Shown piece after piece: positions 14,967 to 21,602 of a stretch of 27,044 bases of DNA. Below the pieces are notes generated by a model, which was not told where the DNA came from, ran no database searches, and saw nothing but the letters and a program-made list of their open reading frames with translations. This DNA is from Patescibacteria group bacterium. Lineage in GTDB: Bacteria > Patescibacteriota > Minisyncoccia > UBA6257 > GWB1-50-10. The stretch covers positions 1 through 27,044 of the forward strand of contig JAMCRC010000008.1 of NCBI GenBank assembly GCA_023380415.1. The letters run 5' to 3'. Position numbers and translations under genes: made by a program. Positions within the stretch are counted from its first letter, which is position 1, and every line of letters starts with the position of its first letter.

Positions 14967-15658
14967 TCCTCGTCCCCGAAGAGGCGGTTCTCTTCTTCCT
15001 CTTCTTCTTGCCGGCTCTTTTCTATCTTTTCGGCGAGAGCGCCGACCCTCTCCCTGGTCGACGAGACCTTTCCCGCGATCTTCTTCAGAAGATACTCGCC
15101 GCCGATCACGATGACGGCACCGGCCGCGATCAGAAGCTCCGCCTGCTTGAATATGTTCGTTGACTGAAGATAGTGCAGTCCGGAATCCATGAAGTAGGCG
15201 ATGACGGTAATGCCGGAGAACCAGCAAAGGACGCCGATTATCTCGGCGCGGAAAAAACGGCCGGGTTTTATCTTGGCCCAACCTATCGCGAGCATGGCGA
15301 GAATGTTGGTGCCGAAAAGGAATTTCGAGCCGACGAGCATCTTGGCCGTGTTCTCGCGGGCGTAATAAAGGTACGACTGGTTCTTGCGGCTTTGTTTCAT
15401 TTTGCGGTAGAGCCGCCAACCGAAACGCGTATTGCGCATCGACCGTCCGACGATGTAAAGGAAGGTATCTACCACGATGACCGACGCGATGGCCGGCACC
15501 AAAAAGTCGCTCCAGCCGATCGTGTTGTTCAGAACAAGATAGACCGAGACGAAGATGGTAACCTCCCCCTGGAGGACCATTCCTCCAGCGATGATCCAAT
15601 GGGTCCAAGCCGGATAAGTGGCGATCCACTGGCCTAAACTCCCTAGAATACTGTCCAT
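14963..15658 (-). CDS. DedA/VTT-like membrane protein
   Basis: 231 residues with about five hydrophobic segments and a charged C-terminal tail (EKIEKSRQEEEEEENRLFGDED). The arrangement GEVTIFVSVYLVLN, DTFLYIVGRSMRN, KFLFGTNILAMLAIGWAKIKPGRF and WFSGITVIAYFMDSG follows the DedA/VTT (SNARE-associated) pattern: a re-entrant loop, then a conserved Phe/Gly/Arg block. Members act in lipid or proton-coupled transport across the membrane; the specific role here is unknown. The ATG at 15658 faces a divergent gene across an 80-base gap with a hairpin. Confidence 0.7.
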   Translation of the reverse strand: MDSILGSLGQWIATYPAWTHWIIAGGMVLQGEVTIFVSVYLVLNNTIGWSDFLVPAIASVIVVDTFLYIVGRSMRNTRFGWRLYRKMKQSRKNQSYLYYARENTAKMLVGSKFLFGTNILAMLAIGWAKIKPGRFFRAEIIGVLCWFSGITVIAYFMDSGLHYLQSTNIFKQAELLIAAGAVIVIGGEYLLKKIAGKVSSTRERVGALAEKIEKSRQEEEEEENRLFGDED

Positions 15659-15681
15659 AAGAGATTAATGCTAAGAATTAA

Positions 15682-15705
15682 GCCCAGTTCACTTCGGTAC
15701 TGGGC
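15682..15705. repeat. Hairpin in the divergent DedA / release-factor-like intergenic gap
   Basis: GCCCAGT (15682-15688) pairs perfectly with ACTGGGC (15699-15705) around a 10-base loop. It is central in the only space available for both divergent promoters, so a shared operator is possible. Confidence 0.5.
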
Positions 15706-15737
15706 ATAGGACACAAGCTACATTAAAATCATACCAT

Positions 15738-16052
15738 ATGGCAACTTATTTCGACGAGAATAAAGCGAGGTTCGAGGCGGTGAGGAGCGAAGGCGCGGGA
15801 GGCGAGAACGTCAATCGCCGGGCTACCAAGGTCCACACTTGGGTGAAGATAGGCGACCTGAAGCTCGACGACGACCAGAAAAAGATGGTCCGAGAAAAAC
15901 TGGCCCACCGCATAACTAAGCGCGACGAGCTAGAAGTGACGAACGAAGAAGAGCGGACCCAGGAAGAGAACAAGGAAAAAGCCCTCGAGATCATGGAGAA
16001 GTTGATCGCGGAGGCGATAAAGAAAGATCCGCCCCGGATCACCGATCAGTAG
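15738..16052 (+). CDS. Release-factor-like protein (RF-1 domain, ArfB/ICT1-type) with GGE motif
   Basis: 104 residues consisting of the catalytic domain of class I release factors without the codon-recognition domains, as in the ribosome-rescue hydrolases ArfB/ICT1. The diagnostic block is RSEGAGGENVNRRATKVHTW (16-35), lining up with RSSGPGGQHVNKTSTKV. The universally conserved GGQ glutamine is glutamate here (GAG codon, residue 23). The C-terminal region is helical and mixed-charge (EEERTQEENKEKALEIMEKL), less basic than ArfB's ribosome-channel tail. It may be a rescue factor, a non-hydrolysing relative, or a different ribosome-binding protein. A TAAAAT box lies 8 bases before the ATG. Its 3' end overlaps the convergent reductase gene by 7 bases. 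Confidence 0.82.
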   Translation: MATYFDENKARFEAVRSEGAGGENVNRRATKVHTWVKIGDLKLDDDQKKMVREKLAHRITKRDELEVTNEEERTQEENKEKALEIMEKLIAEAIKKDPPRITDQ

Positions 16053-16771
16053 CCGGCGAATTCCTCCATCCTGATATCATCGTCCGAAACGCCGAAGTCG
16101 TTCAGCATTTTGTGCATTGCGGCGGTCATCGCCGGCGGCCCGGCCAAATAGAATACAGAAGAGAGAATGGGGAATAGGGGAGAAACGCATCTCTCGATCA
16201 TTTCTTTCGTGATGTACCCCTTCTCGCCCGGCCAATCGGGCGCATCCGTCATCGTCGCGATCAATTTGAAATTGACGTTCTTCCCCTCGAGCTCTTTCAG
16301 CTCTTCCAAGAAAGCCGCATCTTTCGGCGCGCGGTTCGAATAGAAGAGGAATATTTTGTGCGGCAGTTTCTGCGCGGCCGCCTCGACGGCCATGCTCCGG
16401 AAAGGAGTGATGCCGATCCCGCCCGCGAGCATTACGGCCGGCCGTTCGGGTTTGGAGTGGAGGACCATATTACCGTAAGGGCCGTCGATCTGCATTTCAC
16501 TTCCTTCAGGCAGTTCTTTCAAAATATTTTTGAAAGCGGTCTCCCTCATGCGCGTCGCGATCATAATCCCTTCCTCGGAGGGGGCGTTCGCGAATGAAAA
16601 AGTGCGCGTGGCGCCCTCGGCGTCCAGCTTTTCTTGGGGGACGTTTAAAAGTGTATAGTCCGCGTTCTGGCCGCCCTTGAACAAGAGTCCCTCCGGCCGG
16701 TCGAAATAGAAGGCCATGGTCCCGTCGGCCACATCTCTCTTTTCTTTGAGATGGATGGTGTATTTGGGCAT
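16046..16771 (-). CDS. FAD/NAD(P)H-dependent ferredoxin-reductase-like oxidoreductase
   Basis: Single-domain-pair reductase of the FNR superfamily, 241 residues from the ATG at 16771. FAD-binding RTFSFANAPSE (56-66), GPYGNM (97-102), NAD(P)-binding LAGGIGITPFRSM (115-127) and AGPPAM (210-215), and the C-terminal MEEFAGY. No iron-sulfur domain is present, so it needs an external electron partner. An upstream ATG at 16795 would lie before a perfect TATAAT that ends 6 bases before 16771, and MPKYTIHLKEK is a normal family start, so I chose 16771. Residues 195-208 (CVSPLFPILSSVFY) are encoded by a TATTC-rich tract resembling an intergenic repeat near 18.1 kb. Confidence 0.88.
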   Translation of the reverse strand: MPKYTIHLKEKRDVADGTMAFYFDRPEGLLFKGGQNADYTLLNVPQEKLDAEGATRTFSFANAPSEEGIMIATRMRETAFKNILKELPEGSEMQIDGPYGNMVLHSKPERPAVMLAGGIGITPFRSMAVEAAAQKLPHKIFLFYSNRAPKDAAFLEELKELEGKNVNFKLIATMTDAPDWPGEKGYITKEMIERCVSPLFPILSSVFYLAGPPAMTAAMHKMLNDFGVSDDDIRMEEFAGY

Positions 16772-16777
16772 GCCTGC

Positions 16778-16783
16778 ATTATA
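16778..16783 (-). promoter_or_regulatory. -10 box of the FNR-like reductase gene
   Basis: Perfect TATAAT on the minus strand, 6 bases before the ATG at 16771. This decides the start codon in favour of 16771 and suggests a leaderless mRNA. Confidence 0.6.
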
Positions 16784-16785
16784 AA

Positions 16786-16816
16786 GGAGTTCCACTCCCG
16801 GCGGGAGTTGAACTCC
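16786..16816. promoter_or_regulatory. 31-bp palindrome over the reductase promoter region
   Basis: GGAGTTC-c-ACTCCC / GGGAGT-t-GAACTCC: 13 pairs, one mismatch, 3-base centre. It begins 3 bases beyond the reductase -10 box and covers the place of its -35, and also lies upstream of tRNA-His. This arrangement fits a repressor operator. Confidence 0.5.
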
Positions 16817-16853
16817 GGCCGTTTCTATTATAAATTGTGAGCGTAGACGCTAT

Positions 16854-16925
16854 GGTGCCCGTAGTTTAGTGGTAAAACTTCGGTTTGTGGAACCGATATC
16901 GAGAGTTCAATTCTCTCCGGGCACC
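16854..16925 (+). tRNA. tRNA-His (anticodon GTG)
   Basis: Acceptor GTGCCCG (16855-16861) pairs with CGGGCAC; the extra G at 16854 faces discriminator C at 16925, the G-1:C73 pair diagnostic of tRNA-His. Anticodon stem TCGGT/ACCGA with loop TTGTGGA gives GTG. CCA is not encoded. Confidence 0.96.
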
Positions 16926-16933
16926 CAGAATGA

Positions 16934-17051
16934 ATCCCGTTAAAAGCCGCGATCGCGCCTTCAAAACAGATTTATAAACGATATGCAGCCGAATCGAAAT
17001 TGCAAATACGCGAATCGGGTCCAAGCGATCGCGATCTGCTTCTAACGGGAT
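16934..17051. repeat. 118-bp imperfect inverted repeat reaching the start codon of the cobalamin adenosyltransferase gene
   Basis: ATCCCGTTA (16934-16942) is the exact reverse complement of TAACGGGAT (17043-17051). Further inward AGC/GCT pair and both arms contain GCGATCGCG (16949-16957 and 17025-17033). The right arm includes the first two bases of the ATG at 17050. The AT-richer middle (about 16960-17020) could hold a promoter (TTTATAAACGATAT). A MITE-like insertion or a leader structure are both possible. Confidence 0.65.
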
Positions 17052-17595
17052 GAAGACCGTTTTTTACACCGGCCGGGGCGACGGAGGGGAAAGTCTCTTC
17101 GGAAATAAAAAACTGCCGAAAAGCGATCCGCTCTTCGACCTGCTCGGAAATTTGGACGAGCTGAATGCGCTTATCGGGGTTTGCCTGACCGATCCCTCCG
17201 GGAGCGATGCGGTGTTAAAACGCATCCAGGAGATAATTTTCATCGCCGCCGCCGAAGCGGCCGCGGCCGGCTTCGGTTATGAGATCAAGCCGGTGAACAA
17301 GATGAGCGCGGCCCACACGGAATTCCTGGAAAAGGAGATCCAAACGCTCGATGAAAAACTTCCGGCCCTGAAAAACTTCGTCCTGCCGGGCGGTACCCGC
17401 CTTGCCGCAGAATTGAACCTGGCCCGGGCGGTCTGCCGCCGCACGGAACGCTCGGCCGTCCTCTATAACTCGAAAAAGCCGTTATCGCCCGAACTCCTGA
17501 AGTTCTTGAACCGGCTTTCCAGTTTGCTTTTCGCTCTCGCCCGGGAGGCGAACCGCGCGGCCGGCCGGACGGAGGAGCACCCCAATTATGAGTAG
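17050..17595 (+). CDS. ATP:cob(I)alamin adenosyltransferase (PduO type)
   Basis: Transfers the adenosyl group of ATP to cob(I)alamin to make coenzyme B12. 181 residues. ATP-binding N-terminus YTGRGDGGESLFGNKKLPKS, then DLLGNLDELNALIG, FVLPGG, ARAVCRRTER and LKFLNRLSSLLFALAR, all PduO-family blocks; the RRTER and LNRLSD-like motifs contribute the active site. No B12 synthesis or B12-dependent enzyme is encoded in the window, so the cofactor is probably scavenged and its user lies elsewhere. No cobalamin riboswitch consensus is seen upstream. The start codon is embedded in the right arm of an inverted repeat. Confidence 0.92.
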   Translation: MKTVFYTGRGDGGESLFGNKKLPKSDPLFDLLGNLDELNALIGVCLTDPSGSDAVLKRIQEIIFIAAAEAAAAGFGYEIKPVNKMSAAHTEFLEKEIQTLDEKLPALKNFVLPGGTRLAAELNLARAVCRRTERSAVLYNSKKPLSPELLKFLNRLSSLLFALAREANRAAGRTEEHPNYE

Positions 17596-17597
17596 TG

Positions 17598-17603
17598 TAT
17601 AAT
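17598..17603 (+). promoter_or_regulatory. -10 box of the mgtC-like gene
   Basis: Perfect TATAAT 7 bases before the ATG at 17611 and 2 bases after the previous stop; predicts a leaderless start. Confidence 0.55.
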
Positions 17604-17610
17604 TGAAGCG

Positions 17611-18087
17611 ATGCTCAGCTTAGAACAAATGCTCTTGCGTCTCGCCGTGGCCGTCGTGCTCGGTTTCATTATCGGTCTGGAACGCGAGTCGATCGGTAAA
17701 GAAGCGGGCGTTCGAACGGACATGCTCGTGGCGGCCGGCGCCGCCATATTCGCCATGATCGGTCTTTCTCTGCCCTATATCGTATCCGCCCAGACCGGAA
17801 ATCTCTCGGACGTCATCGCCCGGAACAGCGGTTTCCTCACGGTCATCGCGAACATCGTTGTGGGCATCGGCTTTTTGGGAGCCGGCATAATCGTAAAACA
17901 AGGGACGCACGTCAGGAGCGTTACTACCGCGGCGACCATTTGGTTCGTTGCGGCCGTCGGCGTCCTTTCGGGCGTCGGACTTCTGACCTTCGCGGCCGTG
18001 GCGACCGGACTGATGCTCGTCCTACTGCTCATATTCCGCGGCTTCGACTTTTCGAAAGTGGTGGAAAAAGAGGAAAACAAGAATTAA
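17611..18087 (+). CDS. MgtC/SapB family membrane protein
   Basis: 158 residues with four to five membrane helices. Family signature GFIIGLERESIGKEAGVRTDML (about 18-39) and GIGFLGAGIIVKQGTHVRSVTTAATIWFVAAVGVLSGVG (about 86-124). MgtC proteins modulate magnesium homeostasis and ATP synthase in pathogens; in free-living or symbiotic bacteria the role is unclear. It lacks the extended C-terminal ACT-like domain of Salmonella MgtC, being the short SapB-type form. It lies 15 bases after the cobalamin adenosyltransferase gene but has its own TATAAT. Confidence 0.93.
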   Translation: MLSLEQMLLRLAVAVVLGFIIGLERESIGKEAGVRTDMLVAAGAAIFAMIGLSLPYIVSAQTGNLSDVIARNSGFLTVIANIVVGIGFLGAGIIVKQGTHVRSVTTAATIWFVAAVGVLSGVGLLTFAAVATGLMLVLLLIFRGFDFSKVVEKEENKN

Positions 18088-18151
18088 GAATAGAGAATAG
18101 TGAATATTGGACGGACGGAACACACTTCCTCTATTCTTTATTCTGTATTCT
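18086..18151 (+). repeat. TATTC-rich inverted repeat before nifS
   Basis: AAGAATAGAG (18086-18095) is the exact reverse complement of CTCTATTCTT (18129-18138). The right side continues as three near-tandem TATTCT units (18132, 18139, 18146) right up to the ATG at 18152. The middle unit is 7 bases before the ATG and could act as the -10. A related tract lies inside the reductase gene at about 16147-16195. Confidence 0.6.
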
Positions 18152-19435
18152 ATGCGTAGAATTTATTTGGACTATGCCGCTTCTACTCCGGTTGCGGCCG
18201 AAGTTTTTGCGGAAATGAAGCCGTACTTCTCGATGAAGTACGGTAATCCGGGTTCGCTTCACTCGTTCGGACAGGAAGCGATGGCGGCCGTGGATAAGGC
18301 CAGGGAGAGGGTGGCTAGGGCGATAAACGCCGATTTCCGGGAGGTCGTTTTCACCGGGTCCGCCACCGAAGCGAACAATCTGGCCCTGCGGGGAGTTATC
18401 AGGGCAGCGCGGCTTATTCCTCGCGGCGCCGGTCGTTCTTCGGCTCCAGCGGCCGAAGCCGACCTGCGCTCTCGGCGTGCTCGCTCCTTCGGAGACCAAG
18501 CCGAGCATGCCTCCGAGAGCCGCCGCTTGGAACAATCCGCGCCGCCTAACCTAAATGGATTGTTTAGGCCGAAAATAATCGTTTCGGCCGTAGAGCACGA
18601 GTCCGTCCTTGAAACGGCGCGCGATCTTGAGCGCGACGGTGCGGAGGTCGTCGAAGCGCCGGTGGGAAAGAACGGCATCGTCGATCTGAAGAAGCTCGAT
18701 GAAGTGATCGACGAAAGGACGGTTTTGGTATCGGTGATGTACGTCCAGAACGAGATCGGCAGCATACAGCCCGTCGCGGAGATCGCTCGAATGATAAAGC
18801 GTTCCGGCTCCGGCGCCCTTTTTCATGCCGATGCCGCTCAAGCTCCGGCCTATCTCGATTGCGACGTTAAAAAGCTGGGCGTGGACCTTATGACGCTCTC
18901 TTCTCAGAAGGTCTATGGCCCGAAGGGCGTGGGAGCGCTCTATATAAACGGGAAAGCGGGGCGGCTTTTATCGCCGACCGTCACGGGCGGCGGCCAAGAG
19001 TTCGGTCTGCGATCGGGAACGGAGAATGTGCCCGGTATCGTCGGTTTCGGCAAGGCAATGGAGCTGGCGGCCGGGGGACGGGTGCGATCGTCGAGGGAAG
19101 TGGCGGAGATCAAGGATCATTTCCGGAAGGGGTTGAAGAAGGCCGCACCGAAGGCCGACGTCAACGGCTCTTCCGAGGCACCCCATATATTGAACGTATA
19201 TTTTCCGGACCAGTTCGCCGGAGACCTTTTGACCCGACTCGACATCGCCGGGGTCGCCGCTTCCTCCGGTTCGGCCTGCGCCGCTCGGGCTTTCACCCCT
19301 TCGCACGTCCTCGAAGCCATCGGTTTGCCGGGAGAGCGTATCCGCGGAAGCGTCAGGTTCAGTTTCGGCGGGCCGACCACGAAAGCGGAGGTCAATGAGG
19401 CCGTTAAAAGGATATTTGCTATAATAAGGCCATGA
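18152..19435 (+). CDS. Cysteine desulfurase (NifS/IscS family) with an internal in-frame palindromic insertion
   Basis: PLP enzyme that takes sulfur from cysteine for Fe-S clusters and tRNA thiolation. 427 residues from ATG 18152 (MRRIYLDYAASTP, the usual family start); an upstream in-frame ATG at 18107 would add 15 unrelated residues. Catalytic features: ATEANNLAL (71-79), His149 in AVEHESVLET, the PLP lysine 253 in SSQKVYGPKG, and the active-site Cys376 in SSGSACAAR. Between LRGVIRAAR and RPKIIVSAVEHE, where homologues have a short turn, about 45 extra residues (90-139) rich in Arg/Ser/Ala are encoded by three consecutive hairpins. All catalytic parts are intact, so the enzyme is probably active. 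Its TGA overlaps the next ATG. Confidence 0.94.
   Translation: MRRIYLDYAASTPVAAEVFAEMKPYFSMKYGNPGSLHSFGQEAMAAVDKARERVARAINADFREVVFTGSATEANNLALRGVIRAARLIPRGAGRSSAPAAEADLRSRRARSFGDQAEHASESRRLEQSAPPNLNGLFRPKIIVSAVEHESVLETARDLERDGAEVVEAPVGKNGIVDLKKLDEVIDERTVLVSVMYVQNEIGSIQPVAEIARMIKRSGSGALFHADAAQAPAYLDCDVKKLGVDLMTLSSQKVYGPKGVGALYINGKAGRLLSPTVTGGGQEFGLRSGTENVPGIVGFGKAMELAAGGRVRSSREVAEIKDHFRKGLKKAAPKADVNGSSEAPHILNVYFPDQFAGDLLTRLDIAGVAASSGSACAARAFTPSHVLEAIGLPGERIRGSVRFSFGGPTTKAEVNEAVKRIFAIIRP
18438..18569 (+). repeat. Triple-hairpin palindromic insertion inside the cysteine desulfurase gene
   Basis: Hairpin 1: CTTCGGC (18438-18444) / GCCGAAG (18452-18458). Hairpin 2: GCTCTCGG (18468-18475) / CCGAGAGC (18513-18520), with inner TGCTCG / CGAGCA and CTCC-TTC-GGAG. 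Hairpin 3: GCCTAA (18544-18549) / TTAGGC (18564-18569). All are read in frame without stops. The pattern resembles the Rickettsia palindromic elements that insert in coding genes; family membership here is unknown. Confidence 0.7.
19417..19425 (+). promoter_or_regulatory. Extended -10 of the SIMPL gene
   Basis: TGCTATAAT is a perfect extended -10 inside the last codons of the cysteine desulfurase gene, 6 bases before the ATG at 19432. Confidence 0.6.
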
Positions 19436-20214
19436 ACAGCGAAAAAATGAGGGGTTATCTTTACGTCGCCGTTATCTTGGCCGTTCTCGCGGTCGGTTAT
19501 GCCGCGCTCTCCGCGGTCGGCACCTACGGATCTTCCGTCCAGCCGTCGTCCTACCGAAGCTTTTACGTGACGGCCCAAGGCAAGGCCATTGGCGTTCCGG
19601 ACGTGGCCGAATTCAACTTCTCCGTAGTGACACAGGGCGGGAAGGATCTTGGTTCGCTCCAGGCGCAGAACACGACCGATATGAACAAGGCGATCGCTTT
19701 CGTTAAAAGCGAGGGGGTGAGCTCCACCGACATTCAAACGAGCGGCTACAATATCTCGCCGCGATACACCTCCTGCGCCTATCCTTTGAGCAGCGTGACG
19801 CCCTGCCCGGCCCAGGAGATAGTCGGCTATACCGTGACGCAGAACGTCGCCATCAAAGTCCGCGACTTTGCGAAGATCGGCGACATCCTTTCGGGCGTGG
19901 TCAAGAACGGCGCGAACAATGTTTCCTCTTTGAACTTCACCATCGACGACCCGACCGGCGTCGAGGCCCAGGCGCGGGCGCAAGCGATCGTGAAGGCTCA
20001 GGCCCAAGCGCAGGCCATCGCCCAAGAAGCGGGATTCTCGGTCGGCCGCCTGCTTTCCATCTCGACCAATTCCGCGCCGCAGCCGGTCTATTACGCCGCT
20101 AAATCCGCCACCTTGGGCATGGGCGGAGTGGACGTAGCGGCCCCGTCGCCGACGATCGAACCGGGCTCTCAGGAAGTTCAGGAATCGGTGACCCTTCAGT
20201 ACGAGATAAGGTGA
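19432..20214 (+). CDS. SIMPL (DUF541) domain protein, membrane-anchored
   Basis: 260 residues. One N-terminal membrane segment (about 8-29), then an extracytoplasmic SIMPL domain like YggE: FYVTAQGKAIGVPDVAEFNFSV at its start, DIQTSGYNISPRY, the Gln/Ala-rich helix around ARAQAIVKAQAQAQAIAQEAG, and VTLQYEI at the end. Family members include YggE (oxidative stress) and BP26, which form ring- or barrel-like oligomers; the biochemical role is unknown. Two cysteines near residues 113 and 124 (YTSCAYP...TPCPAQ) could form a disulfide. Start overlaps the nifS stop by 4 bases. Confidence 0.88.
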   Translation: MNSEKMRGYLYVAVILAVLAVGYAALSAVGTYGSSVQPSSYRSFYVTAQGKAIGVPDVAEFNFSVVTQGGKDLGSLQAQNTTDMNKAIAFVKSEGVSSTDIQTSGYNISPRYTSCAYPLSSVTPCPAQEIVGYTVTQNVAIKVRDFAKIGDILSGVVKNGANNVSSLNFTIDDPTGVEAQARAQAIVKAQAQAQAIAQEAGFSVGRLLSISTNSAPQPVYYAAKSATLGMGGVDVAAPSPTIEPGSQEVQESVTLQYEIR

Positions 20215-20321
20215 TCTTTGGAGAGTGCACCGAGCGGGCCGTTTTTACCGTATAAACCTTGGACGTCTGCGCGGCCGTCTCTTGGGATTTCCCGGGCGCG
20301 TGTCGCATCAGCGGACCGAAA

Positions 20322-20327
20322 TACAAT
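20322..20327 (+). promoter_or_regulatory. -10 box of the HtrA-like protease gene
   Basis: TACAAT, 6 bases before the ATG at 20334; supports 20334 rather than the in-frame upstream start at 20259. No clear -35. Confidence 0.5.
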
Positions 20328-20333
20328 AAAAAT

Positions 20334-21602
20334 ATGGAACAAACGCCAAGCAGGAAAGTAGTGATCTGGGTCGTGGGTGCGGCTCTCGTCGGCGGATTCG
20401 TCGGGTCGCTCGCAACGGCCTCGCCCGCTCGGGCGAGCGTCTGGAGCAGTATTTGGGATTTTTTCACCGGTAGTGCGGCGACCTCTACCGCACCGGCCGC
20501 TCAGGCGCCGGTCCAGCCCTACGTTTCCCGTTCCAGCTACGAACAGGCGGTCATCGACGCGGTGAAGAAGGCCTCGCCGTCCGTCGTTTCGATCGTCATT
20601 ACTAAGGACCTGCCGGTATACGAACAATGTCCGACGAATCCTTTTTCCAATTTACCTCCGGAATTCCAGCAGTTCTTCGGCGGGAATCTCAACTTTTCCC
20701 AGCCCTGCCAAACGGGCACGACCTCCACTACGGTGGGCGGGGGAAGCGGCTTCATCATCTCTTCGGACGGCCTTATTTTGACCAATAAGCACGTCGTCTC
20801 CGATACGGGGGCGACCTATACCGTCGTATTGAACAACGGCGATAAATATCCGGCCAAGGTCCTGGCTCGCGATCCGAACCGCGACATCGCGGTCGTGAAG
20901 ATAAATGCGACCGGTCTTCCGACCGTGGCTTTGGGCAATTCCGATTCGCTCGAGCTCGGCCAGACCACTATCGCCATCGGGAACGCCCTGGCTCAGTTCC
21001 AGAACACCGTTTCGGTCGGCGTCGTCTCCGGCCTTTCGCGGAGCATCACGGCTTCGGGAGCGACCTACGGTTCCGAGACGATCTCCGACGTGATCCAGAC
21101 CGACGCCGCCATCAATCCGGGGAACTCCGGCGGACCGCTCTTGGATCTGAACGGAGACGTTATCGGGATCAATACCGCCATCGCTCAGGGGGCGCAGAAC
21201 ATCGGCTTCGCCATTCCGATCGACCAGGCGAAGAGCGATATCGCATCGGTCGAAAAGACCGGCTCCATCCAAACGCCTTACCTGGGCGTGCGATACCTGG
21301 TGGTGACGCCGAGCGTGGCCAAGTCCCAGAACCTGTCCGTCGATTACGGCGCGCTCCTCCGGGGCGATTCCCAGGGACCGGCCATTTTGCCGGGCTCTCC
21401 GGCCGATAAGGCGGGACTTAAGGCCGAGGACGTCGTTCTCGAGGTGAACGGCACGAAGTTGGACGCGACGAATAACACCCTCTCGAGCTTGATAGCGAAC
21501 TACGCCCCGGGCGATACGGTCGCGCTGAAGGTGGAGCGGGGGGATCAGACCTTGAACATATCCGTCACGCTCGGCACCTTGCCAAAAACCATCCAGGAGT
21601 AG
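20334..21602 (+). CDS. HtrA/DegP-like serine protease with PDZ domain
   Basis: Membrane-anchored envelope quality-control protease. 422 residues from ATG 20334. The N-terminal segment VVIWVVGAALVGGFVGSLA anchors it; a Ser/Thr/Ala/Pro linker follows. The trypsin-like domain has the full triad: His153 (LTNKHVVS), Asp184 (NRDIAVVKI) and Ser265 (NPGNSGGPL). A loop after the first strands (about 92-128) carries Cys99 and Cys125, possibly a disulfide as in DegP's LA loop. One PDZ domain follows (PYLGVRY... GSPADKAGLKAEDVVLEVNG). The sequence before 20334 is Cys-rich and not signal-like, so the longer start is unlikely. Confidence 0.94.
   Translation: MEQTPSRKVVIWVVGAALVGGFVGSLATASPARASVWSSIWDFFTGSAATSTAPAAQAPVQPYVSRSSYEQAVIDAVKKASPSVVSIVITKDLPVYEQCPTNPFSNLPPEFQQFFGGNLNFSQPCQTGTTSTTVGGGSGFIISSDGLILTNKHVVSDTGATYTVVLNNGDKYPAKVLARDPNRDIAVVKINATGLPTVALGNSDSLELGQTTIAIGNALAQFQNTVSVGVVSGLSRSITASGATYGSETISDVIQTDAAINPGNSGGPLLDLNGDVIGINTAIAQGAQNIGFAIPIDQAKSDIASVEKTGSIQTPYLGVRYLVVTPSVAKSQNLSVDYGALLRGDSQGPAILPGSPADKAGLKAEDVVLEVNGTKLDATNNTLSSLIANYAPGDTVALKVERGDQTLNISVTLGTLPKTIQE

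Noticed and set aside
16934..17050. Cobalamin riboswitch upstream of the adenosyltransferase gene
   Set aside because: The conserved B12-box (GCCACTG-type) is absent; the inverted repeat does not resemble the riboswitch fold.
20259..20333. Longer N-terminus of the HtrA-like protease
   Set aside because: The extra 25 residues are not signal-like, and a TACAAT box lies within this stretch 6 bases before the ATG at 20334.
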